A stretch of DNA of 44,949 bases from the NCBI RefSeq assembly GCF_001579175.1, contig NZ_KQ970760.1, forward strand, positions 1 to 44,949. Direction: 5' to 3'. Positions 1 through 9,175 of this stretch are shown in pieces; positions within the stretch are counted from its first letter, which is position 1, and the number at the start of each line of letters is the position of its first letter. The notes below the pieces were generated by a model, which saw only the letters and a list, made by a program, of their open reading frames with translations, was not told the DNA's origin and made no database searches. Both the position numbers and the translations under genes were made by a program. Source of the stretch: Streptococcus oralis (GTDB lineage Bacteria; Bacillota; Bacilli; Lactobacillales; Streptococcaceae).

Positions 1-2170
1 CTCCTGCAACCCTTACTTATTCATCACTGAACTACAACATGATTGGTTGGGAAGGTGCTGGTGCAGTCAATGGTAAGAACATCGAAATCAATGGTTCAAC
101 TGTAACCTACCACAAAAATGATGGTTATAACTATGCTGATGATTACAATACGGAGGATAAGGTTGGAGTAACATGGGATACTTCTGACTCACCTTATCAA
201 TACAAGGGAGCTGCGCTGGGTGTCTTTAAAGAAGGGACAGCATTCTCGACTGATTTTACTCAATGGGATGGTTATGCAACTCCAGCAGGACAGACATACT
301 GGTTTGCCTTAAACACTAAGGTTGTAGCGCCAGTTGTTGAAGTTCCAGCTACAGCAACCATTACTAAAACAACTGTGAAACCTGTCAAACCTGAACCTGT
401 ATCAGCTGAATTGGTCAAAGCGAAGAATCCAGTCAAGCCAACCTTGGCGCTTAAAACTCTTTCTGAAACCAAAAACCAGAAATTGTCTGCAAGCTATCAC
501 GGCTACAAGTTGCAGTATAAGCCAGTTGTCAGCAAATCTGTAGCAGATACAGATAAGACCAACACAAATGGTCAAACAGTAGTTAAAAACGCTACTCAGA
601 CCTATACATTGATCCATGACAATATCTATTCCAATGTGAAAAAGGGTGACAAGATTACCATCATCGATCCTCTTGAAGCTGGGGCTGTTCCTGATGTAAC
701 TGTGACGAAAGCAGCTGCAGAGAAAGCGGGATGGACTGTTTCATATGATGCAGGAAAGAACACTTATACCTTTACTGCAACCTACGAAGGGAAACGCTTA
801 GAAGCTCCAGTGATTACCTGGAAGCCTGTCTATGACAAGGGCTTCTATGATAACACTTATAAAGTGTTAGTGAATAACTACGAGGTTTACTCTAATCCAG
901 TCACAAACTACACACCACCAGCCCCAAAACCAGTTAAAGCTGTCTTGGATCGCTCTGGTAAGGATATCAATAGTGCGACAACATTTGACCGCAACGTGAC
1001 CTTCCGCTTGATGACAGATTACAGCCCTTACGCTAAAACCATTGCTTCAGTGAAAGCACTTGGCAAGAAGTTTGCTATCCTGGATGATGTTCAAGACAAA
1101 GCCTTCACAGTTGACTACAGCAAGATCAAGATGACTGCTGCAGGTAAAGATGTAAAAGACTTGTTTGACATGTATCACGTCCTTTCAGACAAAGGACGTA
1201 CAGATGCAATCAATAAAATCCTGAAGGAATTGAACTTGAACCCTAAAGGTGAGTTCTATCTTTGGACACCGAAGAACTCTCAGAGTTTCTACCAAAATTA
1301 CGTGAAGCAAAATAAAAACGTGACGATTGATCTCCCAGCTAAGCTCCTGGTTAAAGCAGGGGAGAAAGTTGAAAATAGCTTTAAGCAAATCGACTTTGGC
1401 AATAGCTATCAATCAAACCTTGTCACTGTCTCGGTTCCCGATGTGAAGCCAGAGAAACATGCCCTGGATCAAAAGGATAATAAAAAGTATTGGATGGCCA
1501 AGAAGTACAGATTGGCCAATACATCCGCTATCTACTTGATGGCGTAACCGTGCCTACTAAACACGACAGCCTCTTCCAATATGATGGCAGTGACCAGTTG
1601 GATGTGGTTCATGATCGATTCACAGGCAAGTGGGAAGGTATTATCAAGGGGACAGAGTACACAGCTGCTAAAGACTTGGTTCTTCCTTATGACGTTATCC
1701 TGAAGGATGGTAAAGTTATCAAAGCTGGTGACAAGATTGTCAAAGGTACACCTTATGCCTTCTTGTTTAAAGTGAACCAGGATACGGATCCTAACTTCCT
1801 CAAGAAAATCGTGACCGTCAAATGGGACGAGAAAGCAGGCAAATGGTCTTACGTTATCAATCAAGACTTCCTAAACTCTCTAGGAGTTAAAGGAACCTTT
1901 GATGCAGACTTCTATCTAGAAGTCGAACGCATCGCAGCTGGGAAGGTTGAAAATACCTTTATCAATACAGTCAATTTACAGGAGATGACGGCGAAAGTGA
2001 CAACCACAACGCCAGAACCTCCAAAACCAGAGCCTAAAGAACCAGGCAAGCCACAACCGCAGCCATCACTTCCAAATACAGGAACAGCAGCAAGCATGCT
2101 TCCAACTTGGGGAATGTTTTTGGGATTGTTGAGTCTTGCAGGAGCAGGGCTTCGTAAGCATAAAAAATAG
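1..2170 (+). pseudogene. Antigen I/II-family LPxTG surface adhesin, 5' end outside window, frameshifted
   Basis: The reading frame is already open at base 3, so the gene starts upstream of the window. The first part matches the end of a GbpC/antigen I/II V-region lectin domain. A Pro/Lys/Val linker follows (about 330-450), then C-terminal repeat domains of the SspB/AspA type. The C-terminus has a proline-rich wall-spanning stretch, an LPNTG sortase motif at 2069-2083, a hydrophobic segment and a KHKK tail. The frame breaks: the upstream frame stops at 1547, while the domain sequence resumes in another frame from about 1481. Adding one A to the five-A run at 1482-1486 restores a continuous reading KDNKK-VLDGQEV. 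The product as written would lose its last domain and wall anchor. Such adhesins mediate binding to salivary or host proteins and to other bacteria, and are known cargo of streptococcal ICEs. A sequencing error cannot be excluded. Confidence 0.85.
1482..1486 (+). other. Frameshift site in A-run of the adhesin gene
   Basis: The downstream frame has a stop (taa) at 1478-1480 and is open only from 1481, while the upstream frame runs to a stop at 1547. The switch must therefore fall between 1481 and 1547. The run of five A is the simplest site: a sixth A joins the two halves without disturbing either side. Confidence 0.75.
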
Positions 2171-2196
2171 AACATCTAGAAATTCCCCCTCATCTA

Positions 2197-2205
2197 TGGT
2201 ATAAT
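2197..2205 (+). promoter_or_regulatory. Extended -10 promoter before the 162-aa membrane protein
   Basis: The sequence TGGTATAAT is a full TGnTATAAT extended -10 box, 29 bp before the start codon at 2234. No good -35 is seen 16-18 bp upstream, which is usual for extended -10 promoters. Confidence 0.65.
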
Positions 2206-2233
2206 GAAGCCATAAAAAAGAGGGGGAAGAGAG

Positions 2234-2722
2234 ATGAGAAAGGACACGAAAATGGATGCACATGTGACTAGAAGTGGATATAGATACTACACTCCAACTC
2301 AAAAAAAATCAGAAGTCACTAAGCCTGAAGAAGAGAAGAAGTGGAAAAAAGGCCTCCGTTGGCTAGGAAAAGCCATCTGGTTAGGAATAAAGAATCTACC
2401 GAGTGTAATTGCGAGAGCTGCTGTTTTGATGGTTGCGACTCCACTCATGTTTCTCCTCTTTATCTTTAATCTGATTAAGAGCTTGATTGCGACAGCAATT
2501 GGTTGGTTTGTGTTTAAGGTGGTAGTTTCATTATTGGTTGTAAGCTATTGGGCGTTTTTTACAAAGGAAGGTACACTTCCAATTGAAGTAGAAACCTGGT
2601 ATACTAACTGGGTCTTTCCTCAGGGTGTTCCAATCTATCACTGGTGGGAAACGACTATCATCGTTGTCTTAGCTGTAATTACAGCCCTCTCTCTAACCTT
2701 TCGTCCAACGGATGAAACATAG
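2234..2722 (+). CDS. ICE membrane protein of unknown function, 162 aa
   Basis: I do not recognise a family. The first 50 residues are charged and Lys-rich, so probably cytoplasmic. They are followed by hydrophobic segments at roughly 60-85 and 88-110 and a last one at about 137-155. Between the last two lies a Trp-rich segment that is probably external. A purine-rich ribosome site (agaggggga) precedes the ATG. The gene has its own extended -10 promoter and is closed by an intrinsic terminator, so it may be transcribed apart from the T4SS genes that follow. Its place next to the conjugation cluster suggests a role in transfer or at the cell surface, but nothing in the sequence proves it. Confidence 0.75.
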   Translation: MRKDTKMDAHVTRSGYRYYTPTQKKSEVTKPEEEKKWKKGLRWLGKAIWLGIKNLPSVIARAAVLMVATPLMFLLFIFNLIKSLIATAIGWFVFKVVVSLLVVSYWAFFTKEGTLPIEVETWYTNWVFPQGVPIYHWWETTIIVVLAVITALSLTFRPTDET

Positions 2723-2740
2723 TATTGAATAAACAATGTA

Positions 2741-2768
2741 GGTGCTAAGGATTTTTTAGCACCTTTTT
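2741..2768 (+). terminator. Intrinsic terminator ahead of the T4SS cluster
   Basis: The arms GGTGCTAA (2741-2748) and TTAGCACC (2756-2763) are perfect inverted repeats, followed by TTTTT. The next start codon is only 25 bp further on and no strong promoter is visible in between, so the downstream genes probably depend on readthrough. Confidence 0.85.
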
Positions 2769-2793
2769 ATAAAAAGAAAGTGAGAAAAAAATA

Positions 2794-3018
2794 ATGGATG
2801 CAGTTGTAGATTTTATTAACAAAATTGGAAATATCGGTGGGATTATCGGTATTGGTTGGGCCGCTTGGGGTGCCTGGGACTTAGCAGTAGGAATCAAACG
2901 TGAATTGGATGACAAGAAGGATAAAGGGATCCAAAGTTTGATTTTAGGCGCTCTTCTTGGTGCCGTCCTAAAAGCACTTTTTACAGCTTTAGCAACAGGT
3001 CTTCAATCTCTTGGTTAG
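2794..3018 (+). CDS. Small membrane protein at head of T4SS cluster (possible VirB2/pilin-like)
   Basis: This 74-aa protein has a Gly/Ile-rich hydrophobic segment (about 12-33), a short charged loop (ELDDKKDKG) and a second hydrophobic segment (about 46-72). Size, two-helix shape and position directly before the VirB6-like gene resemble VirB2/TrbC-type subunits or the small membrane proteins that open Gram-positive conjugation operons. No long signal peptide is seen. The functional link is inferred from shape and position, not from a recognised motif. The upstream sequence GAAAGTGAG is a modest ribosome site. Confidence 0.65.
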   Translation: MDAVVDFINKIGNIGGIIGIGWAAWGAWDLAVGIKRELDDKKDKGIQSLILGALLGAVLKALFTALATGLQSLG

Positions 3019-3045
3019 GATGAAGAAGAAAGAGGAGGTGGTTTT

Positions 3046-3792
3046 ATGAACCAATCCACACTTGATCAACTAACCATGAGTCTGAAAGACTATAATGAGA
3101 CAGCTTATCAGCTGATGGAGACAGTTTCAGGTTCGATGGAGAAGGTGGCAATTTTGCTTCTTCTCCTTTTTATGGGGATCAACCTCATGAATTGGCACCA
3201 ACAACTTAAAAGCAATGGTGGGGAGCTGTCTTTTCAGCTTTGGATTGAAGAAATCCTCAAGTATGCTATTGCACTCTTTTTTATCCTCTATGTGGATGCG
3301 ATTTTTGATGCCTTATCTTGGTTATTCAATGTTATTATCAAATTAGTGGCTAAAAATGCCACAAATCCATTCAGTTCAGAACTACCAGACTTAAAGGGGG
3401 TTAATGCCATTGCAAAAGCTATGCTCCAGTTTATTTATTGGGTTGTTGATTTTGTTGGTCAGATATCAACTAAGTTGTTGATCCTGTTACGCTCTTTTAC
3501 CCTTTACACGTATAAGGGAATCGCTAAAATTATTGTCGCTTGTTACATGGTGGATAGCTTACGCCCAATCTGTCTCGGTTTCTTCAAGCTCTATGCTGCT
3601 GCTGTCCTTCAGGGATTGATTTTAGTGGTTGTGATCATGCTTTATCCAGCTATTGTAACCAATGATCTCTTGACAGTTGATAAGACTGGAGCCTGGACAA
3701 GTGCTTTAATTGCGATAGCTAAAGGAATTATATACATTGTCATGCTATTTGGCAGCCAACGCATGGCCAAGAATATCATGCAGGTGAACTAG
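3046..3792 (+). CDS. VirB6/TrbL-like T4SS membrane channel component
   Basis: This 248-aa integral membrane protein has about five or six hydrophobic segments (around 30-50, 75-97, 98-115, 130-160, 180-210 and 222-240). A strong ribosome site (gaggaggtgg) precedes the ATG. The layout and its place two genes before VirB4 fit the VirB6/TrbL family, the polytopic inner-membrane part of the conjugation channel that contacts the transferred strand. The stop codon is followed after 39 bp by the PrgI/TcpE-like gene. The family call rests on topology and gene order. Confidence 0.75.
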   Translation: MNQSTLDQLTMSLKDYNETAYQLMETVSGSMEKVAILLLLLFMGINLMNWHQQLKSNGGELSFQLWIEEILKYAIALFFILYVDAIFDALSWLFNVIIKLVAKNATNPFSSELPDLKGVNAIAKAMLQFIYWVVDFVGQISTKLLILLRSFTLYTYKGIAKIIVACYMVDSLRPICLGFFKLYAAAVLQGLILVVVIMLYPAIVTNDLLTVDKTGAWTSALIAIAKGIIYIVMLFGSQRMAKNIMQVN

Positions 3793-3831
3793 GAAGGAAT
3801 TTGCTAAAAAGGTACTGAAGAAAGGAACAGA

Positions 3832-4179
3832 ATGACACGTTTAGGCAGTGAATTTTTAAAGGCTTTAGATAGCTACGAAAGGCCAGTTATAGGGTATATG
3901 ACACTGAGACAGTTAGTGCTACTATTTGGGATAGCATTGACAGTAGTTGTCACTACCATCCTCTATTGGCTGAAGGCACCTGATATAATCCTTTATGGCG
4001 TTGATATTTTATTATTAGCGCCTTTTGTTATTTTCGGGTGTTATATTGATGAAAAAATTAAAGATGAGGTTCGTTTCCTTTTGACTAAGCAGGAACGCTC
4101 TTATCAGACAGATTATGACAGAAAGGAATATACAAGAAATGAATTTATTCGGCCGAAAGAAAACCCCGAAACTCTCTAA
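3832..4179 (+). CDS. PrgI/TcpE-family (VirB3-like) T4SS membrane protein
   Basis: This 115-aa protein has a short cytoplasmic N-terminus with the phrase SYERPVIGYMTLRQLV, two adjacent hydrophobic helices (about 27-46 and 50-68), then a charged tail. This is the usual form of PrgI/TcpE proteins, which are small, have paired helices, and are encoded directly before VirB4. VirB3-type proteins hold the VirB4 ATPase at the membrane. Its last 41 bases overlap the VirB4 gene in another frame, so the two are probably translationally coupled. Confidence 0.8.
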   Translation: MTRLGSEFLKALDSYERPVIGYMTLRQLVLLFGIALTVVVTTILYWLKAPDIILYGVDILLLAPFVIFGCYIDEKIKDEVRFLLTKQERSYQTDYDRKEYTRNEFIRPKENPETL

Positions 4180-6493
4180 GGAAGAACGGGAACGGGCCAA
4201 ACGTCTAAGACGTACCATGACGGCATCTACACAGAATAGCCTTAATTATCAATGGTTGATGCCTGATGGGCTCATGAAAATTACAAATGATCAATTTTCA
4301 AAGACCTATCGCCTAGGTGATACAAGCTATATTACTGCGACAGATGATGAGCGAATTGATATCATTGAAACAAGCGCTGATATTTTTAATTCGCTGGATA
4401 TTGACAATGATATGCAGCTATTGATCCTAAATCGTCGGGTAGAAAGCAATAGCTTATCTTCTATCCGCTATGATTTAGTTGGAGATGGATATGACGATTA
4501 TCGTAAAGAATACAATGCGATGATCAATGATCGTTTTTCTCAGGAACAAAATACCTTCAAAGTAGAAAAATATCTGACGATTACAACCCAAACAGACCAG
4601 GATCATCAAGCTAGAAGAATCCTCAATGATACAGCCAGCGTTATTGAAAGTCAATACAGTGGCTTAGGAATCTCCTTTAAGGAGTTAGAGGGATTAGATC
4701 GTCTTCTTATCTTCCGAAAAATCTTGAGGCGAGAAGGTTTTATTGATTTTAACTATGAAGACATCGCTATTTCTGGATTATCCACTAGGGACTTTGTAGC
4801 TCCAAACTATCTGAAGTTTGAAAAAGATCATATGAAAATTGATGATTGTTTCGCAAGGGTGATGTATGTTAGACAATATCCTACCTTCTTGAATGACAAA
4901 CTGATTAAGAATATCCTGGATACAGGAATTGAACTGGCTATCAGTCTGCATGCGAAGCCCTATGATACTGCAGATGCCCTGAAGAAAATCAAAACAGTTA
5001 AGTCAAGTGTACGTAGGGAAATGATCAAAAGTCAGAAGGCTGCAGCAAAAGAAGGTTATGGAAGTGACCTGGCTGTTGGTGGGAAGGCTGTGGAGACATC
5101 TCGTGAAACAGAGAAATGGACTGAAGAACTCCAGGACAATGACCAAAAAATGTTTTCAGGTGTGATGACGATTTTCTTCATTGCTGACAGTCTGGAGGAG
5201 TTGAATATCTACACTGAGCAGGTTCAACGATCTGTCCGTAAGAATACGGTAGAACTGGATAAGTGTTACTTGTACCAGGAAGAATCCTTGAATACGATTC
5301 TACCGATTGGGATTCCATTTATCAACGTAAAACGCCGTTTTATGAGAGATATGACTACCAGTAACTTGGCCACACAAGTCCCATTTACCAACGTAGATCT
5401 TCGATCTAACAGTCCACGTGCAATTTATTATGGCCAGAATCAGCTATCTAAGAACGCTATCACAGTTGACCGTAAGAAAGACTTGAATACAGGTTCAGGT
5501 TGTATCTTTGGAACGTCAGGATCAGGGAAGTCTGTTCTTGCTAAAGGTGGAGAGATAATTCCTACAACTCTACGTTACCCTGAAGATAATATTATTATCG
5601 TCGATCCTGAAGATGAGTACACTGGTATTGGCCGAGAATTAGGTGCAGAAATCATCACAATCGCTCCTGGATCGCAACATCATTTTAACTTGTTGGATCT
5701 TCCTGATAAGGATAAACTGCAGGCAGAAGATAGTGACCCGATTGGCCAAAAATCAAACCTCTTATCAACCCTGTTTGAAAATATATTTTCTGAGGTATCA
5801 GACGATGAATTTGCGATGATTGACCGTGTAACGAGAAAGACCTATGAAGAATTGGAAAAACCAACATTTAAGGATTGGCAATCAGTTTTAGAACGTCAAC
5901 CTGAAGATGTGGCCAAGGAGTTGGCGCTGAAGGCAGAACCTTATACTATTGGATCAAATGATATCTTTGCACACCCTACAAACGTCAATATGAATAGTCG
6001 CTTTATTATCTTCAATCTCAAGCAGTTGAGTGGTAAATTGAAGCCATTTGCCCTCCTGGTGATTCAGGACTTTATCTGGAACCAGGTAGTCAATAACCAA
6101 GGTAAAACCATTACATGGTTGTACTTTGATGAGTTGCAGCTCTACTTCAAGAATAAACTGCAAGCAACCTTCTTTACAGAGCTATACTCACGTATTCGTA
6201 AGTACGGGGCTATTCCAACAGGGATTACACAGAATCCAGAGACTGTTTTATCTACAGAAGAAGGTAGAAAGCTAGTCGCAAACTGTGAGTTTCTAGCCCT
6301 CCTGAAGTTGAAGCGGACAGACCTAGAAGCCCTGGAGCAGGTTATTCCTCTTACGCCTTCACTGGAGCGATTTGTCTTGCGGCCAAAAGCGAAAGGTACT
6401 GGTTTGATCGTGGCTGGGGATACGATTGTCCCATTTGAAAATCCTATCCCTAAAGATACCAAACTGTATCAATTGGTTGCGACAGATGGTTAA
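4139..6493 (+). CDS. virB4: VirB4-like conjugation ATPase
   Basis: This 784-aa ATPase energises assembly and transfer of the conjugation channel from the cytoplasmic face of the membrane. Walker A is GTSGSGKS (458-465 from this start) and Walker B is LYFDELQ with Asp664. The N-terminal half carries the VirB4/TraC-type domain, and the phrase DPEDEY follows Walker A as usual in this family. The start at 4139 (MNLFGRKK) is preferred over an in-frame ATG at 4115: an AAAGGA ribosome site sits 11 bp before 4139, whereas the earlier ATG has its nearest AGGA 21 bp away. Length is normal for Gram-positive VirB4 proteins. The gene overlaps the preceding PrgI-like gene by 41 bp. Confidence 0.93.
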   Translation: MNLFGRKKTPKLSKEERERAKRLRRTMTASTQNSLNYQWLMPDGLMKITNDQFSKTYRLGDTSYITATDDERIDIIETSADIFNSLDIDNDMQLLILNRRVESNSLSSIRYDLVGDGYDDYRKEYNAMINDRFSQEQNTFKVEKYLTITTQTDQDHQARRILNDTASVIESQYSGLGISFKELEGLDRLLIFRKILRREGFIDFNYEDIAISGLSTRDFVAPNYLKFEKDHMKIDDCFARVMYVRQYPTFLNDKLIKNILDTGIELAISLHAKPYDTADALKKIKTVKSSVRREMIKSQKAAAKEGYGSDLAVGGKAVETSRETEKWTEELQDNDQKMFSGVMTIFFIADSLEELNIYTEQVQRSVRKNTVELDKCYLYQEESLNTILPIGIPFINVKRRFMRDMTTSNLATQVPFTNVDLRSNSPRAIYYGQNQLSKNAITVDRKKDLNTGSGCIFGTSGSGKSVLAKGGEIIPTTLRYPEDNIIIVDPEDEYTGIGRELGAEIITIAPGSQHHFNLLDLPDKDKLQAEDSDPIGQKSNLLSTLFENIFSEVSDDEFAMIDRVTRKTYEELEKPTFKDWQSVLERQPEDVAKELALKAEPYTIGSNDIFAHPTNVNMNSRFIIFNLKQLSGKLKPFALLVIQDFIWNQVVNNQGKTITWLYFDELQLYFKNKLQATFFTELYSRIRKYGAIPTGITQNPETVLSTEEGRKLVANCEFLALLKLKRTDLEALEQVIPLTPSLERFVLRPKAKGTGLIVAGDTIVPFENPIPKDTKLYQLVATDG

Positions 6494-6519
6494 AAAAATA
6501 GAAAGAGAGGTAATTTCTT

Positions 6520-9156
6520 TTGTCTAAAAGTAATCGCAAACAATTAAAACAGGAACGCAAGCGGAGAATCAAAGAAGGAATAGCCCTCAATGCTGAAAAA
6601 AAACCTAAAGAAGCACGTTTAGACTCAAAAGTTGCATTTAAAGAAGCTAAGAAGAATTATCGCTTAGCGAACAAAGATTATAAACTACACAAAGGACCTC
6701 AAGCATCAGCTAGAGGTCTTTTCTTTAAGCAACAACGTGATCGAGCAAAGTTGGAAAAACAAATTGCAACAACGCTCTATAAACGAGCTAAAAAAGCTGA
6801 TGACAGTTATATCCCTAACCGCCTAAAGAAACGTGCAAAACAAAGTGCTCGAATGAAAGCGAGACACGACGTTGAGAAGACAGTCAGAGATAATGAGATT
6901 CTTGGAGACTGGGTTCAGGCGAGGCAAAACATTCGTCAATTTAAGTACCAGGTAAACGCTTCTAAAAGAGCGTTAAATGCTGTAGGAAAGTTATCCAAGT
7001 ATTCAATCAAGCACAGCTATGGACAGCTTAATAGAAGCTATAATTTCATCAGAGGGCGAGGGTATACTCGAACACCAAAAGAGTTCTCCTGGGAAGGAAA
7101 ACTCAGCAAAAAGATGAAACAGGCCAGAAAGCGACTTGCACGTTCAAAGTTTGGGAAGGTGTCAAGAGGGACAGGAAAGGTTTTGAAGGTTGCGACAAAG
7201 CCCCTGCGTTCCATCTTATCCAATCCTTTAGCTGTCAAGTCCTATTTCTTAATGTTCCTCATCTTTGCAGTATTTGGGGCATTTATGGCCATGTTTGGAG
7301 GAAGTGGTCCTGTCCAACAAAATGAATTTGACCTGAACAAGTCCTGGCTGCAAATTAGTAAACGAGATCGAGAGAAGTCAAATGATAAGGTAGACTATTG
7401 GACAAACATCGATGACATGATCTTTTTCATGAACTTTCGCTACGGTAGTGAGTGGAAACCAGAAAGTAACTGGAATGAGGGGACTGGTGGTGAATGGGCT
7501 GGGATATTAGGTTTCAATCACTATTCGGATGCCTTGAATGATCTTTGGAATCATTTGAATGATGACCCTCACAACTTGAAAAAGATGGCTGACTTATATG
7601 GCCCCTCGTCAGATCTCAAGTGGACTAAGTTGAGTGATAGCGAGTTAGAAGAGTATAAAGATCTAGAGAATTTGACTAAAGAAGTTGGTCGATACCCCTC
7701 TTATCAAGAACTAGCTAATCCCTTTTACCAGGAAGACGACCCTTCTTATCAAGCTCCTTTAGTTATCCTGAAGCGGTTTGGTTATACCTCTAAGAGTGAA
7801 ATCTATGAGAAAACACAACTAAAAGCTTCAACAGGACAAGCTCTAAGAGCTCCTATTGACGGTCAAGTCAGTGTGACAGATGATACTACTGTATCCATCA
7901 AAACAGATAAAGCCATCTTTACTTATGAAGAGGTAGGAAATATCCGTGTTTCTGACGGTGATCAGGTCAAAGCTGGAGACGAGGTTGGGAAGGTAACGGC
8001 AAATGGTTGCCAGGTCATTCAGTATCAAAAACTGGAGGAAAAAGAGACAAAGGATAAGAAAGAAAAGTGGACATCAGTCAATCCAGGCTTTTACTTTCAA
8101 TCTGTCACGTACAATCAGACAACCTCAGTCATTACTACACTTGATGGTGATTTAGGACAAAAATCACGAGCGATAAAAGACTACTTGAAGCAAAAGGTAC
8201 CAGGGCTGACAGATAATGGTTTGGCAGCCATGCTTGGAAACTTTGCAACTGAAAGTAATATCAATCCTAAACGTGCTGAAGGAGATTATCTTAGTCCGCC
8301 AGTAGGGGCTGATTCTTCTTCCTGGGATGATGAGTCCTGGTTAGCTATAGGAGGACCAGCGATTTATAACGGAAGATACCCAAATATTCTTCGACGAGGT
8401 TTAGGATTGGGACAGTGGACAGATACAGCGGATGGCTCCACGAGGCATACTCTATTATTGAATTATGCAAAATCAAAAGATAAAAAGTGGTACGATTTAG
8501 ACCTGCAGTTAGATTTTATGTTGGAGGGGGATACTCCTTACTATATCACTGAATTGACATCGATTCTAACTAGCACAGAAGACGTGGAGACACTTACAGA
8601 GCGGTTCCTGGTTAACTGGGAAGGGAACTCTGGAGACAAGGTCCTAGAGCGCCAAAATAACGCTAAGCAGATCCACGCTTTTCTTACTCAACAAGTTCGA
8701 GGAGGTGGAGCGTTAGCGTCTTCCTGGAATTTCCCTGAAGAGTATAAGTCAAAAGTGGAACACCCTCCAACACAGGCTTCTATGACTACACAACAAGGAA
8801 GCGGTTATGAAGTGGGACAATGTACTTGGTATGCCTATAATCGTTTAGTTGAACTAGGAACGATTACAGACTTATCAGGAGCTTATGGTTACCTTGGTAA
8901 TGGTCAGGATTGGGTGGCAAGCCTAGTCGCAAAAGGATGGCGGTATAGTACAACTCCAACAAAAGGAGCTGTTGTATCAGTAGTAGGTGGATTTGGTGGG
9001 ACACCAGATGTATACGGCCATGTTGCGATTGTGGAAGCTGTGAATCCAGACGGTTCATTCCTCGTTTCAGAATGTAATATCCAAGGAGTACAGGATAAAG
9101 TACATTTTTCTGTCCTATATCCAGCTTACTACTATTCGTTTGCAACACCGAATTAA
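6520..9156 (+). CDS. T4SS cell-wall hydrolase, lysozyme-like plus CHAP domains (VirB1-like)
   Basis: This 878-aa protein starts at TTG, with AGAGAGG 9 bp upstream. Residues 1-235 are very basic and probably cytoplasmic. A membrane helix lies at about 240-260 and the rest is external. Residues about 441-496 resemble the beta-rich fold of LytM/M23 or lipoyl-type domains (RAPIDGQV...VKAGDEVGKV) but lack M23 zinc ligands. Residues about 550-730 match a phage-tail lysozyme domain (NGLAAMLGNFATESN, GLGLGQW). The C-terminus, about 760-878, is a CHAP amidase/endopeptidase domain with likely catalytic Cys768 (GQCTWYA) and His834 (YGHVAIVE). It cuts peptidoglycan locally so the conjugation channel can cross the wall. 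It lies between VirB4 and the VirB8-like gene, as in other Gram-positive systems. Confidence 0.9.
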   Translation: MSKSNRKQLKQERKRRIKEGIALNAEKKPKEARLDSKVAFKEAKKNYRLANKDYKLHKGPQASARGLFFKQQRDRAKLEKQIATTLYKRAKKADDSYIPNRLKKRAKQSARMKARHDVEKTVRDNEILGDWVQARQNIRQFKYQVNASKRALNAVGKLSKYSIKHSYGQLNRSYNFIRGRGYTRTPKEFSWEGKLSKKMKQARKRLARSKFGKVSRGTGKVLKVATKPLRSILSNPLAVKSYFLMFLIFAVFGAFMAMFGGSGPVQQNEFDLNKSWLQISKRDREKSNDKVDYWTNIDDMIFFMNFRYGSEWKPESNWNEGTGGEWAGILGFNHYSDALNDLWNHLNDDPHNLKKMADLYGPSSDLKWTKLSDSELEEYKDLENLTKEVGRYPSYQELANPFYQEDDPSYQAPLVILKRFGYTSKSEIYEKTQLKASTGQALRAPIDGQVSVTDDTTVSIKTDKAIFTYEEVGNIRVSDGDQVKAGDEVGKVTANGCQVIQYQKLEEKETKDKKEKWTSVNPGFYFQSVTYNQTTSVITTLDGDLGQKSRAIKDYLKQKVPGLTDNGLAAMLGNFATESNINPKRAEGDYLSPPVGADSSSWDDESWLAIGGPAIYNGRYPNILRRGLGLGQWTDTADGSTRHTLLLNYAKSKDKKWYDLDLQLDFMLEGDTPYYITELTSILTSTEDVETLTERFLVNWEGNSGDKVLERQNNAKQIHAFLTQQVRGGGALASSWNFPEEYKSKVEHPPTQASMTTQQGSGYEVGQCTWYAYNRLVELGTITDLSGAYGYLGNGQDWVASLVAKGWRYSTTPTKGAVVSVVGGFGGTPDVYGHVAIVEAVNPDGSFLVSECNIQGVQDKVHFSVLYPAYYYSFATPN

Positions 9157-9175
9157 AAAAGAAAGAAGGTAAATC

